Assembly: GCA_946480965.1 (NCBI GenBank)
Contig: CAMLMI010000071.1
Coordinates: forward strand, 1-16,246
Length of the DNA stretch: 16,246 bases
Reading direction: 5' to 3'
Origin: an uncultured Verrucomicrobiales bacterium
Lineage (GTDB): Bacteria > Verrucomicrobiota > Verrucomicrobiae > Limisphaerales > CANJSG01
Positions 7,385 to 14,745 of this stretch are shown here, one piece after another. A program made the position numbers and the translations under genes. How positions within the stretch are numbered: position 1 is the stretch's first letter; each line of letters opens with the position of its first letter. The notes under the pieces were generated by a model. It did no database searches and had not been told where the DNA came from. It saw only the letters and a list, made by a program, of their open reading frames with translations.

Positions 7385-8224
7385 ATGAAGATGGATCTCG
7401 TTGTTCAAGGTGTCGGTGCCGGCGCCGAATCGGCCGCCCGTTTGGCGGAGCTTTCCGCGGCCGGATCGATCGATCCGCTGGGGCCCGCCGCTTGGCGTTT
7501 AGCAAATCCCGCCCAGACCGATGGCGTCGCCACGGCGGCGGCTTCCGCGCTTTCGTGCGACGCCGCGTTCGTCCCGGAGGACCGCCGCCTGGCCGACTTC
7601 CGCCTGCTGGTGATGGACATGGACTCCACCCTCATCACCATCGAGTGCATCGACGAGATCGCCGACATGGTGGGAGTGAAGCCGCAGGTCGCCGCGATCA
7701 CCGCCTCGGCCATGCGCGGGGAAATTCCCTTCGCGGAAAGCCTGCGCCGGCGGGTCGGCCTGCTCGAAGGCTTGGAGGAATCCGCCCTCCAGCGCGTGTA
7801 TGACGAGCGCCTGCGGCTCTCGCCCGGAGCCGAGACGCTGTTGGCCGAGACCCGCAAAGCCGGGATCAAGAGCCTGCTGGTCTCCGGCGGCTTCACCTTC
7901 TTCACCGGCCGGTTGCAGGAACGGCTCGGGCTGGACTTCACCCTGGCCAACACGCTGGAGATCGTCGGCGGCAAGCTGACCGGCCGCGTGCTCGGCGACA
8001 TCGTCGATGCCACGGCCAAGGCCGATAAGGTGAAGGCCGTCTGCTCCGAGCTGGGCATCGCCACAGGACAGACGATCGTCATCGGCGACGGCGCGAACGA
8101 TCTGGAGATGATGGCCGTGGCCGGCGTGAGCGTCGCCTACCGCGCCAAGCCTGTGGTGCAGGCCAAGGCGACCCATGCGCTGAACTTCTCCGGCCTCGAC
8201 GGTGTCCTGAACCTTTTCCGCTGA
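7385..8224 (+). CDS. serB: Phosphoserine phosphatase
   Basis: SerB removes phosphate from O-phosphoserine, the last step of serine synthesis, in the cytoplasm. The 279-residue protein has all HAD motifs: DMDST with nucleophile Asp78 and acid Asp80, ECIDEIAD at 87-94 (SerB substrate and cap region), VSGGFTFF with Ser167, Lys215/217, and GDGANDLEM with Asp235 and Asp239. The N-terminal 65 residues are a short, poorly conserved extension, possibly a reduced ACT-like domain. Starts are possible at 7343, 7385 and 7391; none has a Shine-Dalgarno. I chose 7385 because the sequence becomes protein-like there, and 7391 is nearly as good. It leads a tight run: the next gene starts seven bases after its stop. 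Confidence 0.93.
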   Translation: MKMDLVVQGVGAGAESAARLAELSAAGSIDPLGPAAWRLANPAQTDGVATAAASALSCDAAFVPEDRRLADFRLLVMDMDSTLITIECIDEIADMVGVKPQVAAITASAMRGEIPFAESLRRRVGLLEGLEESALQRVYDERLRLSPGAETLLAETRKAGIKSLLVSGGFTFFTGRLQERLGLDFTLANTLEIVGGKLTGRVLGDIVDATAKADKVKAVCSELGIATGQTIVIGDGANDLEMMAVAGVSVAYRAKPVVQAKATHALNFSGLDGVLNLFR

Positions 8225-8231
8225 TCCCGCC

Positions 8232-9152
8232 ATGTCGTCCCGCAAAGCCACCGAACCCGCCGCCGAAGACTCCGCCGAGCCCGAGCTGTTGCCCGGCGCG
8301 GGGCTCGGCGGACGCACCCACGGCATCGTCGCCGTGAGCGTGGCCAACGTCCGCCGCGAGCCAAAGCACTTCGCCGAACTGCTGACCCAGTTGCTGCTGG
8401 GCACGACGGTGAAGCTCGTGCAGTTCAAGGGCGGTTGGTTCGAGGCGACGTCGCCGGACGGCATGACCGGCTGGATCGAGCAGAAGGAGCTGGCGGCGGT
8501 GGACGACGCGGCCTTCGCCGCCTGGACCTCCGCGCCGCAGATCATCGTCACCGCTTTCCACGACTTCCTCTGGGAACAACCCGATCCCAAGTCGCTGCCC
8601 GTCTCGGACGTCGTCACCGGCGTGATCCTCAAGCGCGTGTCCAGCAGCGGCGGCTGGATCAAGACCGAGCTGCCCGACGGCCGCATCGGCCATCTCCAGC
8701 GGCACTCCGGCACGGAATACGCCACCTGGAAACGGACGCTGCGCGCCACTCCCGCCAACGTCGAACGCGTGGCCAAGTCGTTCCTCGGCCTGCCCTATCT
8801 TTGGGGCGGCACCTCGACGAAGGGCGTCGATTGCTCGGGCTTCACCCAGACGGTTTTCCGGCTGAACGGCATCGAACTGCCGCGCGACGCCTGGCAACAG
8901 GCCGCCAGTGCCGGACGCCTCGTCGATCCCGGCGCGAACTTCAAGGACCTGCAAAAGGGAGACCTGATCTTCTTCACCGGCCGCAGCAGCCGCACGCGCG
9001 CCGAGGGCATCACGCACGTGGGCATCTATCTGGAGAACCGCCTCTTCATCCACTCCGCCGGCCGCGTGCAGTTCAACAGCTTCGATCCCGCCTCGCCGCT
9101 CTACGCCGAGGACCGGTTGAAGAGCTTCCACAGCGCGCGAAGGGTGCTGTGA
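8232..9152 (+). CDS. SH3-domain NlpC/P60 peptidoglycan endopeptidase
   Basis: This 306-residue enzyme has two SH3-like domains (about 32-90, with VANVRREP and GWIEQKEL; and about 105-155, with GWIKTELPDGRIGHL) followed by an NlpC/P60 domain from about 175. The catalytic Cys201 is in GVDCSGF, His262 in THVGIYL, and HSAG at 274-277 supplies the third polar residue. YLWGGTSTKGVDCSGF and LQKGDLIFF are family signatures. The architecture resembles YkfC-type endopeptidases that cut gamma-D-Glu to diamino-acid bonds in wall peptides. I see no signal peptide: the N-terminus is polar and acidic. It may therefore act on recycled muropeptides in the cytoplasm, or use another export route. It starts seven bases after serB without a visible Shine-Dalgarno and ends 13 bases before the next ATG. 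Confidence 0.92.
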   Translation: MSSRKATEPAAEDSAEPELLPGAGLGGRTHGIVAVSVANVRREPKHFAELLTQLLLGTTVKLVQFKGGWFEATSPDGMTGWIEQKELAAVDDAAFAAWTSAPQIIVTAFHDFLWEQPDPKSLPVSDVVTGVILKRVSSSGGWIKTELPDGRIGHLQRHSGTEYATWKRTLRATPANVERVAKSFLGLPYLWGGTSTKGVDCSGFTQTVFRLNGIELPRDAWQQAASAGRLVDPGANFKDLQKGDLIFFTGRSSRTRAEGITHVGIYLENRLFIHSAGRVQFNSFDPASPLYAEDRLKSFHSARRVL

Positions 9153-9158
9153 GGTGAG
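9151..9158 (+). promoter_or_regulatory. Shine-Dalgarno that decides the start at 9166
   Basis: GAGGTGAG ends seven bases before ATG 9166 and overlaps the stop codon of the preceding gene. It favours the ATG at 9166 over the in-frame GTG at 9154, which lies inside it. Clear Shine-Dalgarno sequences are rare in this window. Confidence 0.6.
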
Positions 9159-9165
9159 ACGTGCC

Positions 9166-10155
9166 ATGCGCCCGGAATCCACCGCCGAAGAACCGGGCCG
9201 TGACGTCGCACGACGGAACGAATCGCTTCTCTCGTGGCGCGGCCTGCTCCAAGTGCTGGTGCTGCTGGGAGCCTTGGCGACGCTGCTCGGTTTCGCGGGG
9301 AGCTTCGGCTGGCTCTTCGACCTGGCCGCGCACTTCCGGGTGCAATACCTCGTCGGCTTCGCGGTGCTCTTCGGGTTGGGCCTCCTCTTGAAACAACGCC
9401 GCCTCGCGTGGGCCTGCGCGGCGTTGGCCTTGGTCAACGCGGCCACACTGTGGCCCTTGGCGAGCGGCCCGACGGCGACGGTTTCGGCGAGCGCCGGTTC
9501 GTCGCGCTGGATGACCTTCAACGTCCACACCGCCAACACGAACAAGGCCGGGGTGTTGGCCGCGATCCGCGCGGCGGGTGCCGACGTGGTGGCGCTGCAG
9601 GAAGTGGACTCCGCGTGGATGCTGGCCCTGCTGGATCTGCGCACCGAATACCCCTACGCCGTGGCCGAGCCGCGCGAGGACAATTTCGGGATCTGCCTGT
9701 TGAGCCGTTGGCCGATTGCCGGATCGAACGTGTTCCACTGGGGCGCGGCCGAGGTGCCGAGCCTGGAAGTCCGGCTGCAAAGCCCGGCCGGAATCGTCAC
9801 GGCCATCGCCACCCATCCCGTCCCGCCGGTGGGCCGGCACGCGGCGGCGGCGCGGGACGAACAACTGTCGCTCCTGGCCCGGCGCGTGCGCGAACTGTCG
9901 GGTCCGGTCGTGGTCTTGGGCGATTTGAACACCACACCGTGGGGCGCGTCGTTCCGACGGCTGGTGGCGGATTCCGGCCTGCGCGATTCCGCACGCGGCC
10001 AAGGTTGGCAGCCGACGTGGCCGTCCTTCCAACCGTTGCTCTTCATCCCGCTGGACCATGTGCTGGCGACGCCGGACATCGGTGTGGTCTCGCGCTCGGT
10101 AGGGGACGCCGCCGGATCGGACCATCGGCCGGTGGTGGTGGAGCTGGCGTGGTAG
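9166..10155 (+). CDS. Membrane-anchored endonuclease/exonuclease/phosphatase (EEP) family protein
   Basis: The 329-residue protein has three hydrophobic segments at about 27-46, 60-76 and 80-98, then an EEP domain from about 113. The metal and catalytic motifs are complete: MTFNVHTAN (Asn119), ALQEVD (Glu146), ATHPVPP (His217), GDLN (252-255), LDHVL (Asp297-His298) and SDHRPV (His320). Membrane-anchored EEP proteins of this layout (YafD/YlmI-like) include phosphodiesterases and nucleases; the substrate cannot be told from sequence. The three helices place the catalytic domain outside the inner membrane if the short N-terminus is inside. It is the last gene of the serB run and ends three bases before an inverted repeat. 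The start at 9166 is chosen for its Shine-Dalgarno. Confidence 0.88.
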   Translation: MRPESTAEEPGRDVARRNESLLSWRGLLQVLVLLGALATLLGFAGSFGWLFDLAAHFRVQYLVGFAVLFGLGLLLKQRRLAWACAALALVNAATLWPLASGPTATVSASAGSSRWMTFNVHTANTNKAGVLAAIRAAGADVVALQEVDSAWMLALLDLRTEYPYAVAEPREDNFGICLLSRWPIAGSNVFHWGAAEVPSLEVRLQSPAGIVTAIATHPVPPVGRHAAAARDEQLSLLARRVRELSGPVVVLGDLNTTPWGASFRRLVADSGLRDSARGQGWQPTWPSFQPLLFIPLDHVLATPDIGVVSRSVGDAAGSDHRPVVVELAW

Positions 10156-10157
10156 CC

Positions 10158-10233
10158 CTTCATCCTAATCTTAATCTTCATCTTAATCTCAATCGCGGCC
10201 CCCCGGAGGATGAAGATTAAGATCAGGATGAAG
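10158..10233. repeat. AT-rich 25-bp inverted repeat after the EEP gene
   Basis: Arms 10158-10182 and 10209-10233 are reverse complements at 24 of 25 positions. They are built of CTTCATC and TTAATC units on the left and GATGAAG and GATTAA units on the right. The loop is 26 bases. The composition is sharply unlike the GC-rich surroundings. It begins three bases after the stop at 10155 and would form a strong hairpin in RNA that could protect or end the transcript, although no T-run follows. Confidence 0.85.
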
Positions 10234-10304
10234 AGCGGGAGGAAGACACGGCCGGTTGCTTCTGCCCGCTAGCCAGAAGCCGTCCGACTCGCAATGATCC
10301 CAGC

Positions 10305-11414
10305 GTGCGTTTCGGTCCCCTTGAGCTGAAGTCCAACCTGTTTCTCTCGCCGCTGGCGGGCTACACCAACCTGCCCTTCCGCCTCGTCGTGCGTGAGATC
10401 GGCGGGCTCGACCTTGCCACCACCGACCTGGTCAACGCCCGCTCGCTCCTGGAGAAGAACAAGAAGGCCTTCAAGCTGATCGAGACCAACGCCCAGGACC
10501 GGCCCCTCGCCGTCCAGCTCTTCGGCTCCGTGCCCGAGGAGATGCGCGACGCGGCCGCGTTCCTCGAATCCATCGGCGTCAGCTCCGTGGACATCAACAT
10601 GGGCTGCCCCGTCCGCAAGGTCTGCAAGGTCGGCGGCGGTTCCGCCATGATGACCGAGTTGGACCGCACCGCGGCCCTCGTGCGTGGCATGGTCGCCGCC
10701 GTGAAGATCCCCGTGACGGCCAAAATGCGCCTCGGCTGGGACGATGAAAATCTGACCGCGCCCGATCTGGTCCGCGCCCTGGAAGACGCCGGCGTGGCCG
10801 CCGTGTTCATTCACGGACGCACCCGCGAACAGGGTTTCAGCGGCACGGTGAATCTCACCGGCATCCGCAAGGTGGTGGAAGCGGCCCGGAACATCCCCGT
10901 CATCGGCAACGGCGACGTGACCACGCCCGACGCCGCCAAGAAGATGATCGACGAGACCGGTTGCCACGGCGTGGGCATCGGGCGCGGCGCGTTCTACGAT
11001 CCCTGGATCTTCCGCCGCACCCACGAGTTCCTCGCTACCGGCGTCATGCCGCCCGAGCCGACCTTCGACGAACGCATCCGCATCATGCGCCGCCATCTCG
11101 ACCTGATGGACGAGGTCTTCGGCGAAGAGCATGGCTGCCGGATGTTCCGCAAGATCGCGCCCTGGTATACGAAGCGGTTCGGTCCCGTGAGCGAGTTCAA
11201 CAAGCGCGTGGTCCAGCTCAAGACCCGCGCCGAGTTCGAAGAAATTCTCGCCGGGTATCTCCGGTGGCGCGCGCAGTTCGTGGGCGACGACGGCGAACTG
11301 CTGCCCCGGTTCCGTCCGCCCCCGATGGTCGCCAGCTTCATGCAGGACGACCTGCCCGAATCCGCCCGCCGCGAGGCCATCCCCGTGCCCAAGGGGCCGG
11401 TGGAGGTGTGGTGA
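10305..11414 (+). CDS. dusB: tRNA-dihydrouridine synthase, DusB-like
   Basis: The enzyme uses FMN and NADPH to reduce specific uridines in the D-loop of tRNA. The 369-residue protein opens with LFLSPLAGYTNLPFR and has VQLFG, then DINMGCPVRKVCKVGGGSA with catalytic Cys101. Lys140 in TAKMRLGW and His170 in FIHGRTREQG are the usual substrate and flavin residues, and VIGNGDV with GVGIGRGAF close the phosphate-binding barrel. The C-terminal helical domain is present, followed by about 40 extra residues (DDGELLPRFRPPPM onward), making it longer than the roughly 320-residue E. coli DusB. The start is GTG 10305; the nearby ATG at 10294 is out of frame. A tRNA-Val gene follows 65 bases downstream. Confidence 0.93.
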   Translation: MRFGPLELKSNLFLSPLAGYTNLPFRLVVREIGGLDLATTDLVNARSLLEKNKKAFKLIETNAQDRPLAVQLFGSVPEEMRDAAAFLESIGVSSVDINMGCPVRKVCKVGGGSAMMTELDRTAALVRGMVAAVKIPVTAKMRLGWDDENLTAPDLVRALEDAGVAAVFIHGRTREQGFSGTVNLTGIRKVVEAARNIPVIGNGDVTTPDAAKKMIDETGCHGVGIGRGAFYDPWIFRRTHEFLATGVMPPEPTFDERIRIMRRHLDLMDEVFGEEHGCRMFRKIAPWYTKRFGPVSEFNKRVVQLKTRAEFEEILAGYLRWRAQFVGDDGELLPRFRPPPMVASFMQDDLPESARREAIPVPKGPVEVW

Positions 11415-11439
11415 ATGGACGGAGCCGGTTTTTGCGGCG

Positions 11440-11469
11440 TTGCCAAGCCGAGGACCGGGCGGCTAGGTT
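11440..11469 (+). promoter_or_regulatory. Possible sigma-70 promoter for tRNA-Val
   Basis: TTGCCA (11440-11445, 5 of 6 to the -35 consensus), an 18-base spacer and TAGGTT (11464-11469, a weak -10) would start RNA near 11476, a few bases before the tRNA. It lies just after the dusB stop, so the tRNA could also be made by read-through from dusB. Confidence 0.4.
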
Positions 11470-11479
11470 GACCGCCAGT

Positions 11480-11554
11480 GGGTGGTTGGCGCAGCGGTAG
11501 CGCAGCAGTTTTACACACTGTTGGTCGGGGGTTCGAATCCCTCACCACCCACCA
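11480..11554 (+). tRNA. tRNA-Val (anticodon UAC), CCA encoded
   Basis: The cloverleaf was folded by hand. The acceptor stem GGGTGGT/ACCACCC (11480-11486 with 11544-11550) is perfect. The D stem is GCGC/GCGC (489-492, 500-503 after 11000). The anticodon stem GCAGT/ACTGT has one G-U pair, with loop TTTACAC and anticodon TAC at 11512-11514. The variable loop is five bases. The T stem GGGGG/CCCTC encloses loop TTCGAAT. The discriminator is A, followed by encoded CCA (11552-11554). It reads GUA and probably other valine codons. Confidence 0.95.
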
Positions 11555-11712
11555 TTTCCCGCCCGTTCATCCCCCCGGTTTCGGCTCCCCCGAATGTGGG
11601 TCTGTCCGCTCCCGCACGAAACCGCTTCACTGATCTTGGCCGCACCGAAGGCCGGACCGGTTCCCAAATGACCGGCCCCGTGTTGTCCGCAGAGCCCTTG
11701 CCCCGACCCGCC

Positions 11713-12474
11713 ATGCGCACGCCCAACCCACCGTCCTCCGTCCGCGCCTTCACCCTGATCGAGTTGCTGGTCGTCATCGCCATCATCGCGATCCTCGCCG
11801 CCATGCTCCTGCCCGCCCTGGCCGCCGCCAAGGGCCAGGCCCTGCGCACCCAGTGCCTCGGGAACAACAAGCAGCTCGCCCTCGCCTCGCACATGTATGC
11901 CCTGGACAACCAGGACTACATGCCCAGTCCCGGCTGGGGGAACACCCATGTCAACTGGCTCTACCAGCCCACCGGTGGCACCCCACCCAACATGCTGGCC
12001 GCCCCCTACAACGTCTCCCCGGAGCGCGCCTACGAGGGCGGGCAGATCTGGCCGTATCTGAAGAACCGGAAGGTCTATTGGTGCCCGACCGACAAGACCG
12101 ACAGCTCCAATCCCTACTGGAGCATCCGGCTGAACAAACAATCCACCTACATCTTCAACGCGGTGGTGAACCGCTTCGGCGAACTGGGCCCCAAGACCTA
12201 CAAGCTCTCCGCCTTCAACCCCGCTGCCTACTTCATCTGGGAGCCCGACGAGCCCAACTACTACAAGTTCTTCCCCGGCCTGAATTGCTACAACGACGCC
12301 AGCAGCTCCCCCTCGCAGGGCGAAGGCCTCGGCCAGCGCCATGGCAAGAAGGGCGGCATCCTCGTCGGTTTCAGCGGCCATGCCGTCAGCGTGCTCTACG
12401 AGGAGTTCAACCGCGAACGCCAGCGCCTCCCCGGCCTGCTCTACTGCGTGCCGGGAAGCCCGACCGGGCAGTGA
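11713..12474 (+). CDS. Type II secretion / type IV pilin-like pseudopilin
   Basis: The 253-residue protein starts [13 protein letters not shown] and has a prepilin-peptidase site between Ala12 and Phe13, with Glu17 at mature position 5. Helix [19 protein letters not shown] is followed by the LPALAAAK ending typical of Verrucomicrobia and Planctomycetes pseudopilins. Ala replaces the usual Gly before the cleavage site. The globular part has the expected [27 protein letters not shown] and WCPTDKTD. Near the end, His210-x10-Ser221-Gly-His stands where the H-x9-DG motif is expected, so the motif is changed. It could sit in a secretion pseudopilus or be one of many stand-alone copies; no secretion machinery is nearby. 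I chose ATG 11713 because the earlier ATG 11668 adds a proline-rich tail with no support. No Shine-Dalgarno is visible. Confidence 0.9.
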   Translation: MRTPNPPSSVRAFTLIELLVVIAIIAILAAMLLPALAAAKGQALRTQCLGNNKQLALASHMYALDNQDYMPSPGWGNTHVNWLYQPTGGTPPNMLAAPYNVSPERAYEGGQIWPYLKNRKVYWCPTDKTDSSNPYWSIRLNKQSTYIFNAVVNRFGELGPKTYKLSAFNPAAYFIWEPDEPNYYKFFPGLNCYNDASSSPSQGEGLGQRHGKKGGILVGFSGHAVSVLYEEFNRERQRLPGLLYCVPGSPTGQ

Positions 12475-12498
12475 AGCCGTCCGAGCCATCACTCTGGC

Positions 12499-14490
12499 TC
12501 AGAACCTTGATTTCTTTTCTTGGGCCCGTAACGACTCCGCCTTGAGTTCCAAGGAACGGAGAATGGCCATGCCTTCGCGGGTGATCTCGTCGTGAAGCCG
12601 AGTTTGTTCCCCATCGAAAGCCTCAACAGCATTTCTATCTTTTGTGTCCAGAGTGGGCCTACGGTCCCGCAAAGCGCCCGATGCCTCCATCAACCTCTTC
12701 ATTCGGTCCGACGGCACCTGCGTCTGGATGGCAAGAAGGCGATCCTGCGCATCCAAACCTTTCAACCAGGCAATCTGTGCTTCCACGGCAGAGGCGGATT
12801 CGACATCGCTCGAGGCTGGAGAGACCGGAACCGGACCTGAGTTCGTCACCGGGATTGCGGCCAGTTCCCGCTGGAGCCGCAAGACCTCGCGCTCGGCCTT
12901 GAGGGTTTCCTCGGAGGTGGCGCGGCCTGCCGAGACCTGGGTCTGGGCGATCTTGAGCTGTTGTCGCGCCAGCTCGATCTCGCGCTCCAGCGTGGCGCGT
13001 TGGGCGGCGATATCGCCGGTCGGCGGGTTTGCCGTTGGTCGTCCTGCGGATTGGCTGGCTTTCAACGCCTGGAGCTTCAGTTCCTGCGCGCGGATCGTTC
13101 CGCGGATGCGCTCGTCGATCTGCTTGCGGATCGTATCGACGACGGCTTGGCGTTCGCGGACGTCGGGATGCTCCGGATGTTTGTTTTGAGAAAGCGAGAC
13201 CAGAGCTTGCTTCTGGACCGCGTAGTCTTGGTTGAGCCGGTCCAGGATCAGGTCGGGGAAGATCATGCTGATGACGCTTTCGAGCTGCTCTAGCGGGATC
13301 TGCTTCAGTTCTTCCAGCTGTCGCTCGAGCAACACGATCTCCTGCCGCAGCCTCGCCGACTCGAGACCATCAACCGAGGATACCCCCGAGGTGTATTGAG
13401 AGTTCCTTTGGCCGAAGCGATCAGCAGCATCTTTCATAATCGACAGGCGTTTTTCGATTCCTGAAACAAACTCGGTGAGCGCCTTTCGATATGCGGAGAG
13501 GGTCGTCGCGTATTCGGTGTCTAGGGCCATTCTCCTTTGGGCGGCCTCCGGATTGTCGGCTAGCTTGGGAGGCTTTCCTAAACGTGTTTGTTGGGACTGC
13601 AAATCATCTGCCTTGCTCGCGAGCTGGCCGATCGTTGCAACAGAGTTGGAACTCCATCCAAGCGGCCAGTATTTGGGGCCGTTGAAAAGCGTTTTGAGGA
13701 TGAGCTCTACATCTCGATCCGGCGTGGCCTTCAACCGCTCCAACCGGGCCGAGAGCATCCTTGTCTCGTTGCCGAGTTCGTCTATTGCCATGCTGGTTGA
13801 TTGAGAGGCGGCTGAATCTTGGACTCCCATCCCCACCAGATTCTGCCGGCTCAGCTTCGCCAGCGTTTCGTCATCGGAATACTCCCGGACGACGCGCTGG
13901 AACTGGGCGACGGCGTCGTTGGTGCGGCCGAGCTTGCGGTAGCATTCGCCGAGGCGGAAGACGGCGGTGGCGGCGAGCTTCCGTTGGCCGTCGAGCTGGC
14001 GGACGACTTCCTCGTAGGCCTTCACGGCGGCGGCCAGATCGCGGTTCGCCTCCTCCTCGAAGAGCCCCTTCTGGAAGGTTTCGGTCAAAGGATCGGCGGC
14101 GTGGAGCCGGCCTGCGTGAACGAAGAGGCAGAAGATGAGGGCGAGGGCCGGAACGATACCGCCCGCCCGCGATGGTTGGAGCCAAAGGAAGAAGCCCCTC
14201 AACCCGGCCCTCTCCCCGTCGGACGGGGAGAGGGTGGCCGAAGGCCGGGTGAGGGGGCTGCGGCTGCTCAAGCGATCGGCTTTCCCTGAGCCTGTTTGAA
14301 AAGAAGAAGAAACCCGGAAGGCGGCGGGCGCTATGGAGTGCGCCGGCTCGACGGCGCTTTGGTGCGGCCGCAAAGGTCGGAGAAGCCTCACCAAAGCGGT
14401 GTCCAGCCACCGCGCTCCAAGGAGCCTTTCCCGTTTGGTCCTTCCATCTTCAAACAAGCTCTCAGTGGACATGGGTCGGATCGGATTCAT
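12499..14490 (-). CDS. Secreted TPR and coiled-coil protein with repeat-derived N-terminus
   Basis: The 663-residue frame holds a hydrophobic segment at about 110-125 ending in HAADP, which looks like a signal peptide displaced from the start. A TPR-like block follows at about 135-220 (AAAVKAYEEVVRQL, AVFRLGECYRKLGRTNDAVAQFQRVVREY). After that come long charged helices with heptad character to the end (LRQEIVLLERQLEEL, RATLEREIELARQQLKIAQ). The function is unknown; an envelope scaffold is inferred. ATG 14490 has a perfect AAGGAGG seven bases upstream. However, residues 24-53 and 78-99 are encoded by inverted repeats, and a TTG at 14202, inside the second repeat, would give a normal signal peptide directly (567 residues). 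The start is therefore uncertain. It lies downstream of the response regulator on the same strand. Confidence 0.78.
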   Translation of the reverse strand: MNPIRPMSTESLFEDGRTKRERLLGARWLDTALVRLLRPLRPHQSAVEPAHSIAPAAFRVSSSFQTGSGKADRLSSRSPLTRPSATLSPSDGERAGLRGFFLWLQPSRAGGIVPALALIFCLFVHAGRLHAADPLTETFQKGLFEEEANRDLAAAVKAYEEVVRQLDGQRKLAATAVFRLGECYRKLGRTNDAVAQFQRVVREYSDDETLAKLSRQNLVGMGVQDSAASQSTSMAIDELGNETRMLSARLERLKATPDRDVELILKTLFNGPKYWPLGWSSNSVATIGQLASKADDLQSQQTRLGKPPKLADNPEAAQRRMALDTEYATTLSAYRKALTEFVSGIEKRLSIMKDAADRFGQRNSQYTSGVSSVDGLESARLRQEIVLLERQLEELKQIPLEQLESVISMIFPDLILDRLNQDYAVQKQALVSLSQNKHPEHPDVRERQAVVDTIRKQIDERIRGTIRAQELKLQALKASQSAGRPTANPPTGDIAAQRATLEREIELARQQLKIAQTQVSAGRATSEETLKAEREVLRLQRELAAIPVTNSGPVPVSPASSDVESASAVEAQIAWLKGLDAQDRLLAIQTQVPSDRMKRLMEASGALRDRRPTLDTKDRNAVEAFDGEQTRLHDEITREGMAILRSLELKAESLRAQEKKSRF
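14194..14257. repeat. 64-bp hairpin repeat, copy A (inside the N-terminal part of the TPR gene)
   Basis: It reads CCCCTCA..CCGGCC, then a perfect 13-bp stem CCCTCTCCCCGTC/GACGGGGAGAGGG with a one-base apex. After TGGCCGAA comes the closing arm GGCCGGGTGAGGGG. It matches copy B (15504-15567) at 58 of 64 positions in the same orientation. Confidence 0.9.
14334..14419. repeat. 86-bp inverted repeat inside the N-terminal part of the TPR gene
   Basis: Arms 14334-14364 and 14389-14419 are reverse complements at 25 of 31 positions, with outer ends TGGAG and CTCCA and inner ends GCTTTGGTG and CACCAAAGC. It encodes residues 24-53 of the predicted TPR protein on the minus strand (LGARWLDTALVR at the start). 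Confidence 0.75.
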
Positions 14491-14497
14491 GGCAAAG

Positions 14498-14504
14498 CCT
14501 CCTT
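14498..14504 (-). promoter_or_regulatory. Shine-Dalgarno for the long form of the TPR protein
   Basis: On the minus strand this reads AAGGAGG, seven bases before ATG 14490. It is the only perfect anti-16S match noticed at a start codon in the window, and it is the main support for the long N-terminus. Confidence 0.55.
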
Positions 14505-14594
14505 GGCGTCTGCGGTGGTTTCTCATGGCGGGCAAAGCGTGGCGGGAACGGGCGGACGGGTTGTCAGGGAATTGTGAAATCGACGGGAGCTTTT

Positions 14595-14745
14595 GAACCG
14601 CAGAAGACGCGGAAAGCGCAGAAAGAGTTCCGAAGACAGACGCTCTCCTCGGAAGCTGTTGGTTCGACGATCGGAGGACGCCGACTCGCGGACGGGACCG
14701 TCCGCGCTCCGTTCCATTCAGCGTCGTCCGCGTGTTCTGCGGTTC
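14595..14745. repeat. 151-bp inverted-repeat element overlapping the response-regulator stop
   Basis: The left arm (14595-14613), GAACCGCAGAAGACGCGGA, and right arm (14727-14745) are reverse complements at 18 of 19 positions. The right end covers the first two bases (14744-14745) of the stop triplet of the response-regulator gene. The element contains a second, unrelated arm (14685-14710). Confidence 0.8.
14685..14710. repeat. Third site of the CGCGGACG hairpin arm
   Basis: These 26 bases match 2334-2359 at 25 positions. The single change (T to G) falls in the four-base loop, leaving the 8-bp stem CGCGGACG/CGTCCGCG intact. It lies inside the larger element 14595-14745, which suggests nesting. 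Confidence 0.8.

Noticed and set aside
8079..9644. 521-codon open frame on the - strand across the NlpC/P60 and EEP genes
   Set aside because: It spans two recognisable genes and encodes repetitive G/A/R-rich sequence; a shadow.
11482..11712. Extended pseudopilin start inside the tRNA gene
   Set aside because: The frame runs through the tRNA; the prepilin leader is complete from ATG 11713.
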